DNA from: JAYQKL01 sp965243245
Lineage (GTDB): Bacteria > Pseudomonadota > Alphaproteobacteria > RS24
Direction of reading: 5' to 3'
NCBI GenBank assembly: GCA_965243245.1
Contig: OZ251536.1
Coordinates: forward strand, 1,736,001-1,800,000
DNA: 64,000 nt
Positions 1-9,662 of the stretch are shown piece by piece; the first letter of the stretch is position 1, and every line of letters starts with the position of its first letter. A program made the position numbers and the translations under genes. Below the pieces are notes generated by a model. The model was given only the letters and a program-made list of their open reading frames with translations. It ran no database searches and was not told the origin of the DNA.

Positions 1-1
1 A

Positions 2-1249
2 GGCATATCTGTAGGTGTACCGATTTGTGAAGATATTTGGTTTGCAGATGTTATGGATCATTTGAAGGCGCGGGGGGCTGAGTTAATTATCTCGCTTCAT
101 GGGTCTCCATTTGAGCGTGCCAAACATGAATTGCGCCTTGAGCATGCCCGCCAAAGATGCACAAAGACTGGTTTATCTTTAATATATGTTAATCAAATGG
201 GCGCACAGGACGAATTGGTCTTTGAGGGGCGTAGTTTCGTTATGCACCCTGATGGCGAGGTCGTTGTTCAATGTCCGCCTTGGGCGCAAAGCACGCTGGC
301 AACAACATGGACAAAAACCAAACAAGGCTGGCGTTGCGGCGTCCAGCTGCAAGTTTTTGATGAAACCGAAGATGAAGCGGTTTATCAGGCGACTGTTCTT
401 GGTTTGCGAGACTATGTTGAAAAAAATCATTTCTGTGGTGTTTTGCTAGGTCTGTCTGGTGGTATTGACAGTGCGATATGTGCGGCAATTAGCGTTGATG
501 CGCTGGGGGCATCGCGCGTGCGTTGTCTTATGATGCCCTCGCAATACACGTCTCAAGAAAGCCTTGATGATGCGGCTAAATGTGCGCAACTCTTGGGTGT
601 GCGCCTTGATGAAATACCTATTGCAGAACATATGACGGCTTATGAAAACTCATTGGCCTGCCTCTTTGAGGGGCGCGGCGTTGATGTGACAGAAGAAAAT
701 ATTCAGTCGCGTATTCGAGGCGCATTGCTGATGGCTGTTTCTAATAAATTTGGCGACATGGTTGTGACAACAGGTAATAAATCAGAAGTATCTGTTGGCT
801 ATGCAACGCTTTATGGCGATATGAATGGCGGGTATAATCCGATTAAAGATATTTATAAAATGGATGTTTTTGCGCTGGCACGTTGGCGTAATGAAAATCA
901 CCCAATTGGAGGTCTTGGCCCTAAGGGCATGGTGATGGCGCAAAACATTATTGACAAGCCGCCAAGTGCGGAGCTTCGTGAAAACCAAAAAGATGAAGAT
1001 AGTCTACCGCCCTATGAGATTCTTGATGGTATATTGCAGGCTCTGGTTGAGGAAGAACTGGGTTATGATGACATTGTTGCCAAGGGCTATGAGGGTGAAA
1101 CGGTAAAACGAATAGAGCATTTACTTTATGTTTCAGAGTATAAAAGACGCCAAGCAGCTCCGGGTGTTAAAATTGGTGCCCGTAATTTTGGTCGTGATCG
1201 GCGTTATCCCATCACGAATGGTTTTCGGGATGTGCGTTTCAAAGGTTAA
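2..1249 (+). CDS. nadE: Glutamine-dependent NAD+ synthetase (5' end cut by window)
   Basis: This enzyme makes NAD+ from deamido-NAD+ with ATP, using ammonia released from glutamine. The frame is open from base 2 and 415 residues are visible; the true start lies left of the window. The first codons read GISVGVPICEDIW, the nitrilase-type active-site Cys region of the N-terminal glutaminase domain. The synthetase domain follows with the ATP-binding motif SGGIDSA encoded at 455-475, and later GNKSE and the KPPSAELR region near the C-terminus. The two-domain form explains the length. The stop is 8 bp before gltX and that gene's ribosome-binding site overlaps it, so the two are probably co-transcribed. 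Confidence 0.95.
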   Translation, partial: GISVGVPICEDIWFADVMDHLKARGAELIISLHGSPFERAKHELRLEHARQRCTKTGLSLIYVNQMGAQDELVFEGRSFVMHPDGEVVVQCPPWAQSTLATTWTKTKQGWRCGVQLQVFDETEDEAVYQATVLGLRDYVEKNHFCGVLLGLSGGIDSAICAAISVDALGASRVRCLMMPSQYTSQESLDDAAKCAQLLGVRLDEIPIAEHMTAYENSLACLFEGRGVDVTEENIQSRIRGALLMAVSNKFGDMVVTTGNKSEVSVGYATLYGDMNGGYNPIKDIYKMDVFALARWRNENHPIGGLGPKGMVMAQNIIDKPPSAELRENQKDEDSLPPYEILDGILQALVEEELGYDDIVAKGYEGETVKRIEHLLYVSEYKRRQAAPGVKIGARNFGRDRRYPITNGFRDVRFKG

Positions 1250-1257
1250 GGAATAAT

Positions 1258-2595
1258 ATGACAATACTCACTCGTTTCGCGCCCAGTCCAACCGGGAAAC
1301 TCCATGTTGGAAATGCTCGGACAGCTTTATTTTGTTGGTTGTTTGCTAAGGCAAATGGGGGGCGTTTTATGCTCCGTCTTGATGATACGGATGCGGCGCG
1401 TTCAACGCACGCTTTTGCCAGAGCTATCATAGAAGACTTGGCATGGCTGGGGCTGAACCATGATGTGATAGCCAAGCAATCTGAACGCTTTGATACATAT
1501 GACGCCGCATTTAAAAAACTACGTAAGATGGGTTTGGTTTATCCTTGTTATGAGACAGCTGATGATCTGACACTTAAACGCAAGCGTCAATTGTCGCGTG
1601 GTCGCCCGCCGGTCTATGACCGCGCCGCGCTAGATTTGTCAGATGAAGCGCGCACCGCACTTGAAAGTGAAGGTCATCAACCCCATTACCGTTTTAAACT
1701 ATCTGGCGAAATGGTTGAATGGGATGATTTGGTGCGCACCGCCCAAAAGATTGATACATCTAGTCTTTCTGACCCGGTTCTGGTGCGCGGAGATGGCACC
1801 TATCTTTACACATTACCCAGCGTGGTAGATGATCTGGAGTTTGGTGTCACTCATATTATTCGCGGCGAGGACCATGTTACCAATACGGCGACACAAATTG
1901 AAATCATCAAAGCATTAGGCGGTAAAATGCCTGTATTTGCGCATCACCCCTTACTGGTGATGGCGGATGGGAGTGCTTTATCGAAACGCTTGGGCTCGTT
2001 GTCGTTGGAAAGTTTGCGCCAAGATGAAATTCATCCAATGGCGATTAATAGCTTGATTGCGCGGCTGGGTACGCCTGACCCGATAGAGGTTCAGATGGAT
2101 TTGCAACAAATTGCAAAGGGCTATGAATTCACGCGTTTGGGGCGTGCGCCGGCTCGGTTTTCGCCTGAGGAACTTAATCGCCTGAACATAAAAATTCTAC
2201 ATGACATGGATTATGCAAATGTTGCGGATAAACTCATGGCGCTGGGGGTTGCGGGCGATGAGGTGTTTTGGGATGCGGTGAAAGGCAATATTGAAACATT
2301 GCAGGATACGGTCGCACTTTGGCAAATTATTGATGGTACGGTCACACCTGAAATTGATAAAAAGGATGTTGTTTTTATCGCCCAAGCGCTTGCAGCATTA
2401 CCTGCGGAGCCTTGGAGTTTGGACACTTGGGGCGAATGGACAAATGCTTTAAAAGAGCAGACCGGGCGTAAAGGGAGAGCTTTGTTTATGCCTTTGCGTA
2501 AAGCTTTAACGGGACGGGGGCAAGGGCCCAAGATGAAAAACCTTTTATTGCTTATTGGTGCGGCGCGTGCCAAGAATCGTTTAAAAGGTGCATAG
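1258..2595 (+). CDS. gltX: Glutamyl-tRNA synthetase
   Basis: Class I aminoacyl-tRNA synthetase charging tRNA with glutamate in the cytosol. The 445-residue protein has the family signature PSPTGKLHVGNAR (residues 9-21), in which HVGN is the HIGH-like ATP-binding box, and the KMSKS-like element ALSKR (about 240-244). The length is slightly below the usual 460-490. The start ATG follows AAGGA, which overlaps the nadE stop. Many alphaproteobacteria carry two GluRS paralogues, one of which may charge tRNA-Gln; the sequence alone does not show which type this is. The stop is 10 bp before the preferred cimA start, so a nadE-gltX-cimA transcript is likely. Confidence 0.93.
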   Translation: MTILTRFAPSPTGKLHVGNARTALFCWLFAKANGGRFMLRLDDTDAARSTHAFARAIIEDLAWLGLNHDVIAKQSERFDTYDAAFKKLRKMGLVYPCYETADDLTLKRKRQLSRGRPPVYDRAALDLSDEARTALESEGHQPHYRFKLSGEMVEWDDLVRTAQKIDTSSLSDPVLVRGDGTYLYTLPSVVDDLEFGVTHIIRGEDHVTNTATQIEIIKALGGKMPVFAHHPLLVMADGSALSKRLGSLSLESLRQDEIHPMAINSLIARLGTPDPIEVQMDLQQIAKGYEFTRLGRAPARFSPEELNRLNIKILHDMDYANVADKLMALGVAGDEVFWDAVKGNIETLQDTVALWQIIDGTVTPEIDKKDVVFIAQALAALPAEPWSLDTWGEWTNALKEQTGRKGRALFMPLRKALTGRGQGPKMKNLLLLIGAARAKNRLKGA

Positions 2596-2605
2596 GTTAG
2601 GACGC

Positions 2606-4234
2606 ATGAGCGAACAAGCAAAACAGATTAAACGCGAACGCTTATATTTGTTTGACACAACGTTAAGGGATGGTCAACAAACGGCTGGCGTTGATTTTTC
2701 GGTTGAGGACAAGCAAAGAATTTGCGAGGTGCTTGACCGTTTGGGCGTTGATTATATTGAGGGCGGTTATCCCGGTGCCAATCCGACTGATACGACTTTT
2801 TTTTCACAGCCTCACAGTTTCACCAATGCGACTTTGACAGCCTTTGGCATGACCAAGCGGGCGGGGCGTTCGGTTGAAAATGATCCGGGGCTAGCGATGA
2901 TTTTATCAGCGCAAGCCTCTGCGGTTTGTCTTGTTGCTAAGAGCTGGGATTATCATGTTAAGGTTGCGTTGGAGATTACGGAAAAAGAAAACCTGCAATC
3001 TATCTTTGAGAGTGTTGCGGCTATTGTGCAATGCGGCAAAGAAGCGATGATTGATTGCGAGCATTTTTTTGATGGCTATAAGGCCAATCCAGAATATGCC
3101 TTAAGCTGTGCTAAAACAGCTGTCGATGCGGGGGCTAGATGGGTTGTGCTATGCGACACGAATGGCGGTACATTACCTTCTGAAGTGTTTGAGATTGTTC
3201 AAAAGATAACTCGACATATTAACGGCGACCAGCTTGGCATACACGCACATAATGATACAGAAAACGCGGTTGCTAATTCTTTGGCGGCACTGGAGGCAGG
3301 TGTGCGCCAAATTCAAGGAACGCTAAATGGTCTTGGCGAGCGTTGCGGTAATGCTAATATTGTTTCGCTGATACCGACATTGCTTTTGAAACCAACCTAT
3401 GCGAACCGTTTTGAAACGGGGGTCTCATTGGAAAACCTTGCGCAATTAACTAAAGCCTCGCATTATTTGGATGAGTTATTGAATCGCACCCCTAATTGTC
3501 ACCAGCCCTATGTTGGCGAGAGTGCTTTTGCTCATAAGGGCGGTATCCATGTGTCTGCGGTGATGAAAGATCCCAAAACCTATGAACATGTCGCCCCCCA
3601 AGCTGTTGGTAATGAGCGCAAGATTTTAGTTTCTGCCCAAGCCGGGCGCAGTAATATTATGGCGCGTTTGGAAAATGCCAATATTGAAGTAAATGACCCC
3701 AAAGCGATTGACCGTATTTTGTGGGAAGTCAAAGAAAAAGAACTTGGTGGCTATAGTTATGATAATGCGGGGGCTTCTTTTGAGCTTTTGGCAAGGCAGT
3801 TCATGGGAGGTGTTCCTGTTTTTTTTGAAGTTGTTGCCTATGAGGTCACGGTGGCGGGTAATGGCGGTGATATTGAAGATAGCACATCAGAGGCGCGGAT
3901 TATTTTGCGGATTGACGGCGAGGAAGTGACAACAATAGGGCAGGGCAATGGTCCTATTAGTGCGTTGGATAGTGCTTTGCGGAAGGATTTGAGACGCTAT
4001 GCCCCGCATCTTAAAGGCCTTCGTTTAACCGATTATAAGGTGCGGATTTTAAACACAGGAACCGACGCCGTGACACGCGTGGTCATTGAGAGTGAAGATG
4101 AAAACGCACAAAGCTGGCATACTATTGGCGTTTCAGAAAATGTGGTTACTGCCAGCTTTCGAGCCTTACATGATTCTATTGTTTATAAATTATACCTTAG
4201 TGGGGTTTCCTCTGACCCTGACCCGCCCGCCTGA
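2606..4234 (+). CDS. cimA: (R)-citramalate synthase (CimA-type)
   Basis: Condenses pyruvate and acetyl-CoA to (R)-citramalate, the entry to the threonine-independent route to isoleucine. The 542-residue protein opens with the DRE-TIM metallolyase motif FDTTLRDGQQ (16-25), has the metal-binding HAHNDTENAVANS segment and GLGERCGNAN, and ends with a C-terminal LeuA-type regulatory domain. The family is told from isopropylmalate and homocitrate synthases by overall similarity to long CimA proteins. ATG 2606 is preferred over an in-frame GTG at 2588 that lies inside gltX. The last codons (SDPDPPA) and the stop lie in a 13-bp tandem duplication. Confidence 0.86.
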   Translation: MSEQAKQIKRERLYLFDTTLRDGQQTAGVDFSVEDKQRICEVLDRLGVDYIEGGYPGANPTDTTFFSQPHSFTNATLTAFGMTKRAGRSVENDPGLAMILSAQASAVCLVAKSWDYHVKVALEITEKENLQSIFESVAAIVQCGKEAMIDCEHFFDGYKANPEYALSCAKTAVDAGARWVVLCDTNGGTLPSEVFEIVQKITRHINGDQLGIHAHNDTENAVANSLAALEAGVRQIQGTLNGLGERCGNANIVSLIPTLLLKPTYANRFETGVSLENLAQLTKASHYLDELLNRTPNCHQPYVGESAFAHKGGIHVSAVMKDPKTYEHVAPQAVGNERKILVSAQAGRSNIMARLENANIEVNDPKAIDRILWEVKEKELGGYSYDNAGASFELLARQFMGGVPVFFEVVAYEVTVAGNGGDIEDSTSEARIILRIDGEEVTTIGQGNGPISALDSALRKDLRRYAPHLKGLRLTDYKVRILNTGTDAVTRVVIESEDENAQSWHTIGVSENVVTASFRALHDSIVYKLYLSGVSSDPDPPA

Positions 4235-4269
4235 CCCGCCCGCCTGATTATTACGCCTGATTATTACGC
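4218..4269. repeat. Two adjacent 13-bp tandem duplications across a convergent gene junction
   Basis: Unit CTGACCCGCCCGC occurs at 4218-4230 and 4231-4243; unit CTGATTATTACGC occurs at 4244-4256 and 4257-4269. The first pair holds the cimA stop and the second holds the stop of the convergent LOG gene. The two units share only their first four bases, so these are separate duplication events side by side. Confidence 0.95.
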
Positions 4270-4811
4270 CGCTTCAGCTCTAAAATAGCCGCCGTGGCAT
4301 CGGCGACCAATATGAGCTTTTCTTTCACCCCAGAATACATAAAACCACTATCGCTCATGGCCTCCAGCAGATGCATGAAAGCCTGCCAGAAGCCATTATA
4401 ATCAATCAAAATAAGCGGCTTATCGTGCTCGCGTAAAATATTCATGGTGAACATTTGCATTAACTCATCAAGGGTTCCAACGCCGCCGGGCAAAACAATA
4501 AAGGCTTGCGCCTCATCAGACATGATTTTAATACGGTCGCGTAAGGTTTTGGTTTCGATAATTTCATTAATTTCGTCAAATTTGACTTCTTGCCGATTTA
4601 AGAAAGTCGGAATAACCCCCGTAACATAACCTCGATGAGCAAGCGCAGCTTTAGCCATAATCCCCATAAGTCCAACCTGCCCGCCGCCATAGACTATCTT
4701 AAAATTGTTTTGCGCCAGTGCTTTGCCAAGCATTTCAGCCTCAGTTGCAAAACCAGAGTGGTTTCCCATCCGTGAGCCGCAAAACACACAAACTGACTTA
4801 ATATTAGACAT
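4251..4811 (-). CDS. LOG-family protein (cytokinin riboside 5'-monophosphate phosphoribohydrolase-like)
   Basis: Rossmann-fold protein of 186 residues of the TIGR00730/LOG family, many members of which cleave nucleoside 5'-monophosphates to free base and ribose 5-phosphate. The family signature PGGVGTLDE is at 108-116 and the N-terminal nucleotide-binding segment CVFCGSRMG at 8-16. The start at 4811 is chosen because AAGGAG lies 9 bp upstream; a longer in-frame extension to 4964 has no family similarity and would overlap psd. It is convergent with cimA. The final codons RRNNQA and the stop arise within a 13-bp tandem duplication. The substrate in this organism is unknown. Confidence 0.88.
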   Translation of the reverse strand: MSNIKSVCVFCGSRMGNHSGFATEAEMLGKALAQNNFKIVYGGGQVGLMGIMAKAALAHRGYVTGVIPTFLNRQEVKFDEINEIIETKTLRDRIKIMSDEAQAFIVLPGGVGTLDELMQMFTMNILREHDKPLILIDYNGFWQAFMHLLEAMSDSGFMYSGVKEKLILVADATAAILELKRRNNQA

Positions 4812-4933
4812 TTTTAGCCGCTCCTTTATTCTTGTGATACGGGTACATAGCTTATAATTCTTCACCATTTCATTGGTAAATATGGTATTTGTCCATAGTA
4901 ACTTGTATTTATAAGTTGAAAAGGAATATACCG

Positions 4934-5626
4934 ATGCGTGCATTAACCTCTGTTTTGGTTCCAATCCATCCAGAAGGGTTTCGGTTTATCGGCATTTTTG
5001 CAGCTGTAACCTTTGTTTTGTTTTTTATTTCTTCCTTTCTTTGCTGGATAGGCGTTGGGCTTACGCTATGGTGTGCGTATTTTTTCCGCGATCCAGCGCG
5101 TACGGTGCCGTTGCGTGAGGGCTTGGTGGTTTCACCTGCTGATGGTGTTATTAATATGATCACTGAAGCGACGCCGCCGCCTGAATTGGGTTTGGGCATT
5201 GCGACGCGTATGCGTATTTCGGTGTTTATGAATGTGTTTAATTGTCATGTGAACCGATTACCTCATGGGGGCATTATTAAAATGTCACGTTATCGCACGG
5301 GTCGGTTTTTGAATGCTGATCTGGATAAAGCCAGCGAAGCAAATGAAAGGCAGTCGCTTTTGGTTGAGTTGCCTGATGGGCGCGAGATGGTTATTGTGCA
5401 AATTGCTGGTTTGGTTGCGCGGCGTATCTTGTGCTGGGCGCAAGAGGGGGAAGTGCTAAAAACGGGCGAGAGGTTTGGGTTAATTCGATTTGGTAGCCGC
5501 GTTGATATTTACTTACCCGACGGCGTTTATCCGCAGGTGGCTCTTGGTCAGCTTGCGATTGCTGGCGAGACGATTATCGCTGATTTGACGAGTAAAGAAG
5601 AAGCGCGCCAAGGTGACGTCATTTAG
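4934..5626 (+). CDS. psd: Phosphatidylserine decarboxylase, short form
   Basis: Converts phosphatidylserine to phosphatidylethanolamine at the inner membrane. The 230-residue proenzyme has a hydrophobic N-terminal hairpin (about 15-48), the FMNVFNCHVNRLPHGG segment (98-113), and the pyruvoyl-forming site RFGSR (185-189), where self-cleavage between G187 and S188 gives the two subunits. This is the short type found in rhizobia and archaea rather than the approximately 300-residue enteric form. ATG 4934 has AAGGA 8 bp upstream. pssA follows 36 bp later, the usual pairing of consecutive pathway steps. Confidence 0.94.
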   Translation: MRALTSVLVPIHPEGFRFIGIFAAVTFVLFFISSFLCWIGVGLTLWCAYFFRDPARTVPLREGLVVSPADGVINMITEATPPPELGLGIATRMRISVFMNVFNCHVNRLPHGGIIKMSRYRTGRFLNADLDKASEANERQSLLVELPDGREMVIVQIAGLVARRILCWAQEGEVLKTGERFGLIRFGSRVDIYLPDGVYPQVALGQLAIAGETIIADLTSKEEARQGDVI

Positions 5627-5662
5627 AAGAGGGCAATATTTTGAAAAGGACAATGAGGGGGC

Positions 5663-6451
5663 ATGGAACGCGCACCACTTACTGAGAGGCTCAAAAGGTC
5701 TGGCGACTATGAGAAAAAAATTTCTTTGCGCCGCCTTATTCCTAATGCCATTACCATATTGGCTTTATGTTGCGGTCTGACTTCCATCCGCCATGGATTG
5801 GATGGCCGCTTTGAGGCGGCGGTTACTGTTTTATTTATTGCAGCTTTGTTGGATGCTATGGATGGGCGCATTGCGCGTCTGTTGAAAGTGGAAAGTAAAA
5901 TTGGGGCTCAACTTGACTCGTTGGTTGATTTTTTGAATTTTGGTATTGCTCCAGTTTTGATTGTTTATATGTGGAGTATAGCAGATATGGGACGGTTGGG
6001 ATGGCTGGCTCTTTTGCTTTTTTCTGTTTGTGCTGCTTTGCGTTTGGCGCGGTTTAATGTTGAGATGATTGACCCTGACCGTCCTGTTTGGCGTGATGTT
6101 TTTTTTAATGGCATGCCAAGTCCTGCGGCTGGTTTACTTATTCTTGTCCCCCTTATGCTTGAGTTCGCCCAGATTGCAGATGTTAAGTCTCAATATGCTT
6201 TGATTTGTTTTTATTCAATATTTCTGAGTGCTTTCATGGTTAGCAATATCCCGACAATTTCAACCAAGAAGCTGTCATTAAGTTTGCGGCGAAAACAGAC
6301 TTCACTTGTTTTGTTGGGCTTTGGCTTGCTTGGCGGCATCTTATTAACGTTCCCATGGATCGGGCTACTCATGCTCGGTGCTTTATATATTTTATCAATA
6401 CCGTTAACGATTTGGTATTATGTCAAGTTGAAATCGCGGAGCTCTTTTTAG
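5663..6451 (+). CDS. pssA: CDP-diacylglycerol-serine O-phosphatidyltransferase
   Basis: Membrane enzyme making phosphatidylserine from CDP-diacylglycerol and serine, the substrate for the adjacent Psd. The CDP-alcohol phosphotransferase signature is complete: D67-G68-x2-A71-R72-x8-G81-x3-D85-x3-D89. About seven to eight hydrophobic segments are seen over 262 residues, as in the Bacillus/rhizobial-type PssA. The start ATG has a close GAGGGG and a more distant AAAAGGA upstream. It ends 16 bp before the convergent RND operon; I see no strong terminator hairpin between them. Confidence 0.94.
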   Translation: MERAPLTERLKRSGDYEKKISLRRLIPNAITILALCCGLTSIRHGLDGRFEAAVTVLFIAALLDAMDGRIARLLKVESKIGAQLDSLVDFLNFGIAPVLIVYMWSIADMGRLGWLALLLFSVCAALRLARFNVEMIDPDRPVWRDVFFNGMPSPAAGLLILVPLMLEFAQIADVKSQYALICFYSIFLSAFMVSNIPTISTKKLSLSLRRKQTSLVLLGFGLLGGILLTFPWIGLLMLGALYILSIPLTIWYYVKLKSRSSF

Positions 6452-6467
6452 TTTTATTCTTTTAGCT

Positions 6468-9400
6468 TTATTTGGTGGCAGTTCCGGCGCGTTTTTTAAC
6501 CTCACGCACAAACTCAGCCCAATGTTGGCCAAGTTTTTCAGGCAACACAATCATCAAAGGCAGAATACCCAGCGTAATAAGAGTCGAAAAAGTCAGCCCA
6601 AAGCTAATCGCAATAGCTGTGTCTTGCCACCAAAAGGAAATCGGCGAACCGATTTCAATCGTTCGGCTAATGACATTAATGCTCACGCCGACAGCCAGAG
6701 GCAACATGCCGACAACGGTTGTTGTGGTTGTTATCAAAATAGGTCTTAGCCGCTGGGCGCAGGCTTTAAGGACAGCTTCTTCTGGTGTATCATATTGCGC
6801 ACGCAAACGCTGATAAGTGTCGATTAGCACAATGGCATTATTGACGACAATCCCTGCCAGAGCAATAATGCCAATGCCCGTCATGATGACGATAAATTCG
6901 CGTTGCATGACGACCAAGCCGAGCAACACCCCAAAGCTGGCAAGAATCGCTGTGAAAAGGGTGATTATCACATAATAAAAATTATTAAATTGTAATAATA
7001 AAATAATTGCCATTAAGGCTAATGCGGTTGAGAGTGCGCCGCCCAGAAATTCAGATGCTGCCTCGGACTCTTCATCACTGCCTCTGAAACGATATTCAAG
7101 TTTGCTTGTAAAGTCTTGCAGGAGTAGCCAGTTTTCAATGAGGTTAACCGCTCTTTCAGCCAAAATTTTATCGCCTGTCATAGGGTCAATGAGTGTATTG
7201 GCTTTAATTGTAATTTGTCGCTCGCCATCCAGTCGGTCAATTTTAACCTTCCGCTGAGTTGCTTTTCTTTCCATGAAATTGCTAATGGGAATTTGCCCTC
7301 TGGGGGTAACGATGCGCAGACTATCCATGGTTTCAATATCGCGCATTTCATCGGGATAACGAATGCGAATATCCATTTCTTCGGCGGCATCTGAGGGGCG
7401 ATAAGTGCCAAGTTTAGTGCCATTCGTCACCATCTGAACCATGGCGCCGACAGAGCTGACATTGGTTGCAAAACGTCCAGCTTTTTCTCGGTCTACTTTA
7501 ATAAGCCATTCAATGCCGGGCAAAGGTAAATTATCTTCAATGTCTGTTAAAAGCGTTGTTTGCGCGTCAAAGAATTTACGAATTTGGATAACAGCTGATT
7601 CCAAAAGAGCATAATCAGAGGCGCGCAGTTGTAATTGGACATCTTTGCCGACAGGCGGGCCTTCTTGGTTTTCACTCACTTCGACAATAATCCCGGTCAT
7701 GCCTTTTGTTTTGTCGCGTATCAGGTCGATCATTTCGAAGGCGTTGTTTTCCCGCAGGCGGTAATCTTCTAACTCAAAAAAAACTTGCCCGATAACATCA
7801 ACAGGAATTCTGTCATCGCCGCCATTGGAGGCGTATCCAAGATCGGGATTGATCTGGGTAACAATCGATTTTATACCGTCAATCTTCATGACGATTTTTT
7901 CAACTTTGGTGGTTAACGCCTCGGCATCCATTAACGACATGTTGCCCCGCGCCCGAACAAGCACCACGCCTTCATTGGCAGGAATGTCGGGGAAATATTT
8001 TGCGCCTTTGCCGCCAAAACTATACAGCACCATAATCGACACCAAAGACAAGACACATATAAGAAGCGAATAGACCGGATATTTGAAGCTGGTCTTTAAT
8101 ATCCGAATATAACGGCCTGTTAAGTTCGGCATGTCTTCTAAACTTACGTCACTATCACTGGCAAGATTACTCATTGCGGCGGTGTTTTTCACCTCGGTTT
8201 TCCCGAACAATCCGCCCATGACAGGCAAAAATATAAGTGCCGCAAACAGCGAAGCAGTTAAAACGATAATCAAGGTTATCGGGAAGTATTTCATAAACTC
8301 GCCCGAAATACCCGGCCAAAATAGCAGTGGTAAAAACGCAACAAGCGTCGTGGCGGTGGACGACAGTACAGGCAAAAACATTCGACTAGAGGACATCGCA
8401 TATGCTTTTGCGCGCTCTACGCCTTCGGCCATTTTTCTATCGGCATATTCAACGACCACAATAGCGCCATCCACCAATAGCCCAACAGACAGAATAAGCC
8501 CAAACATCAAAACAATATTGAGGGAATAATTCGTAATATTAAAGACCAAAATGGTTGCGATGAAACTTGTCGGGATAGCAATGCCCACAAGTATTGATGA
8601 GCGATAGCCAAGTGTGGCAATGACCAAAAGCATCACTAATATGATGGCATTGGTTATTGAGTCGCGCATATTATTAATCATCATGATTGTCCAAATGGAG
8701 CGGTCAAAGCTGAATTCCATATTGATGTTATCAGGCCAGTTTTTAGTGTAAGTCCAGCTGGTTTGTTTGACCTCGTCGATCATCTGAAGCAGATTTGAAT
8801 TGAGGCGCCGCGATACCTGAATGACCGTCGCGGGCAGACCATTGAAACGCGTGATGGTTTTTTTGTCTATATAGGTACGCCTTATTTGTGCAATATCGTC
8901 AAGGGTCACAACGGCATTTCCGTTCACCTTAACGGGCAGCTCGCTAATATCTTCGCGTGACTGGAATAGGCCCGGCACAGAAATAGTATAACGCCCAAGG
9001 CCTGTATCTATCTCGCCAGCGGGAATGACGCGATTATTTGCGCGAATGACATTGTATAAATCATCATGCGTTATCTGATAGCTTTCCATTTTCACCGGGT
9101 CGACTAAGACTTCGAGTAACTCCTCACGATAGCCAAGAATAGAAGTTTCTAAAACCGTGCTTAGTTTTTGAATCTCATCGCTTAGTTTTTTGGCTCTTTT
9201 TATGAGTTCGCGTTCATTAACGTCCCCCGAAAGAGCTACAAAAAGAGCCGGAGAGGCGGTGGCATTGATTTCTTTAACGACAGGTTCTTCGGCTTCTTCG
9301 GGAAACTCGTTTTGAGCTTGGTCGACCAGCGCTCTCACATCTGCCAAAGCATTATCAATATCGTAATTGACTTCAAATTCGATCAGAACCGCGCCGTAAT

Positions 9401-9662
9401 TTTGCGCACTAAAGCCGTATATTTGAACGAGCCCCTCAATTTGCTGAAGCTCAACTTCAAGCGGCTTTGTTATGAGACGCTCGGCATCTTCGGGCGAAAT
9501 GCCGGGATACACTGCGGATACATAAACAAAGGGTATCGGAATATCTGGATCACTTTGCTTAGGTATGGTGTACATTGACACAATGCCACCAATTAAAACG
9601 CAAACCAAAATGGTCAGAACAGCACGATATCTGGGAATGGCATAAAGAATAAATTTTTCCAT
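6468..9662 (-). CDS. RND-family efflux permease (AcrB/HAE1-like)
   Basis: Inner-membrane proton-driven exporter of 1064 residues with the duplicated RND layout: TM1, a large periplasmic loop (about 35-330), six clustered TM segments, TM7, a second periplasmic loop, and a C-terminal TM cluster. The TM4 motif reads VGLLVDGAIVVVE with D398-G399, where AcrB has two Asp, and TM10 reads GIVVNNAIVLID with Asn at about 941, where AcrB has Lys940. The proton relay is therefore non-canonical, though similar variants are common in environmental RND pumps. ATG overlaps the membrane-fusion gene stop (TAATG), so the two are coupled. No TolC-type gene is nearby. Substrate unknown. Confidence 0.93.
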   Translation of the reverse strand: MEKFILYAIPRYRAVLTILVCVLIGGIVSMYTIPKQSDPDIPIPFVYVSAVYPGISPEDAERLITKPLEVELQQIEGLVQIYGFSAQNYGAVLIEFEVNYDIDNALADVRALVDQAQNEFPEEAEEPVVKEINATASPALFVALSGDVNERELIKRAKKLSDEIQKLSTVLETSILGYREELLEVLVDPVKMESYQITHDDLYNVIRANNRVIPAGEIDTGLGRYTISVPGLFQSREDISELPVKVNGNAVVTLDDIAQIRRTYIDKKTITRFNGLPATVIQVSRRLNSNLLQMIDEVKQTSWTYTKNWPDNINMEFSFDRSIWTIMMINNMRDSITNAIILVMLLVIATLGYRSSILVGIAIPTSFIATILVFNITNYSLNIVLMFGLILSVGLLVDGAIVVVEYADRKMAEGVERAKAYAMSSSRMFLPVLSSTATTLVAFLPLLFWPGISGEFMKYFPITLIIVLTASLFAALIFLPVMGGLFGKTEVKNTAAMSNLASDSDVSLEDMPNLTGRYIRILKTSFKYPVYSLLICVLSLVSIMVLYSFGGKGAKYFPDIPANEGVVLVRARGNMSLMDAEALTTKVEKIVMKIDGIKSIVTQINPDLGYASNGGDDRIPVDVIGQVFFELEDYRLRENNAFEMIDLIRDKTKGMTGIIVEVSENQEGPPVGKDVQLQLRASDYALLESAVIQIRKFFDAQTTLLTDIEDNLPLPGIEWLIKVDREKAGRFATNVSSVGAMVQMVTNGTKLGTYRPSDAAEEMDIRIRYPDEMRDIETMDSLRIVTPRGQIPISNFMERKATQRKVKIDRLDGERQITIKANTLIDPMTGDKILAERAVNLIENWLLLQDFTSKLEYRFRGSDEESEAASEFLGGALSTALALMAIILLLQFNNFYYVIITLFTAILASFGVLLGLVVMQREFIVIMTGIGIIALAGIVVNNAIVLIDTYQRLRAQYDTPEEAVLKACAQRLRPILITTTTTVVGMLPLAVGVSINVISRTIEIGSPISFWWQDTAIAISFGLTFSTLITLGILPLMIVLPEKLGQHWAEFVREVKKRAGTATK

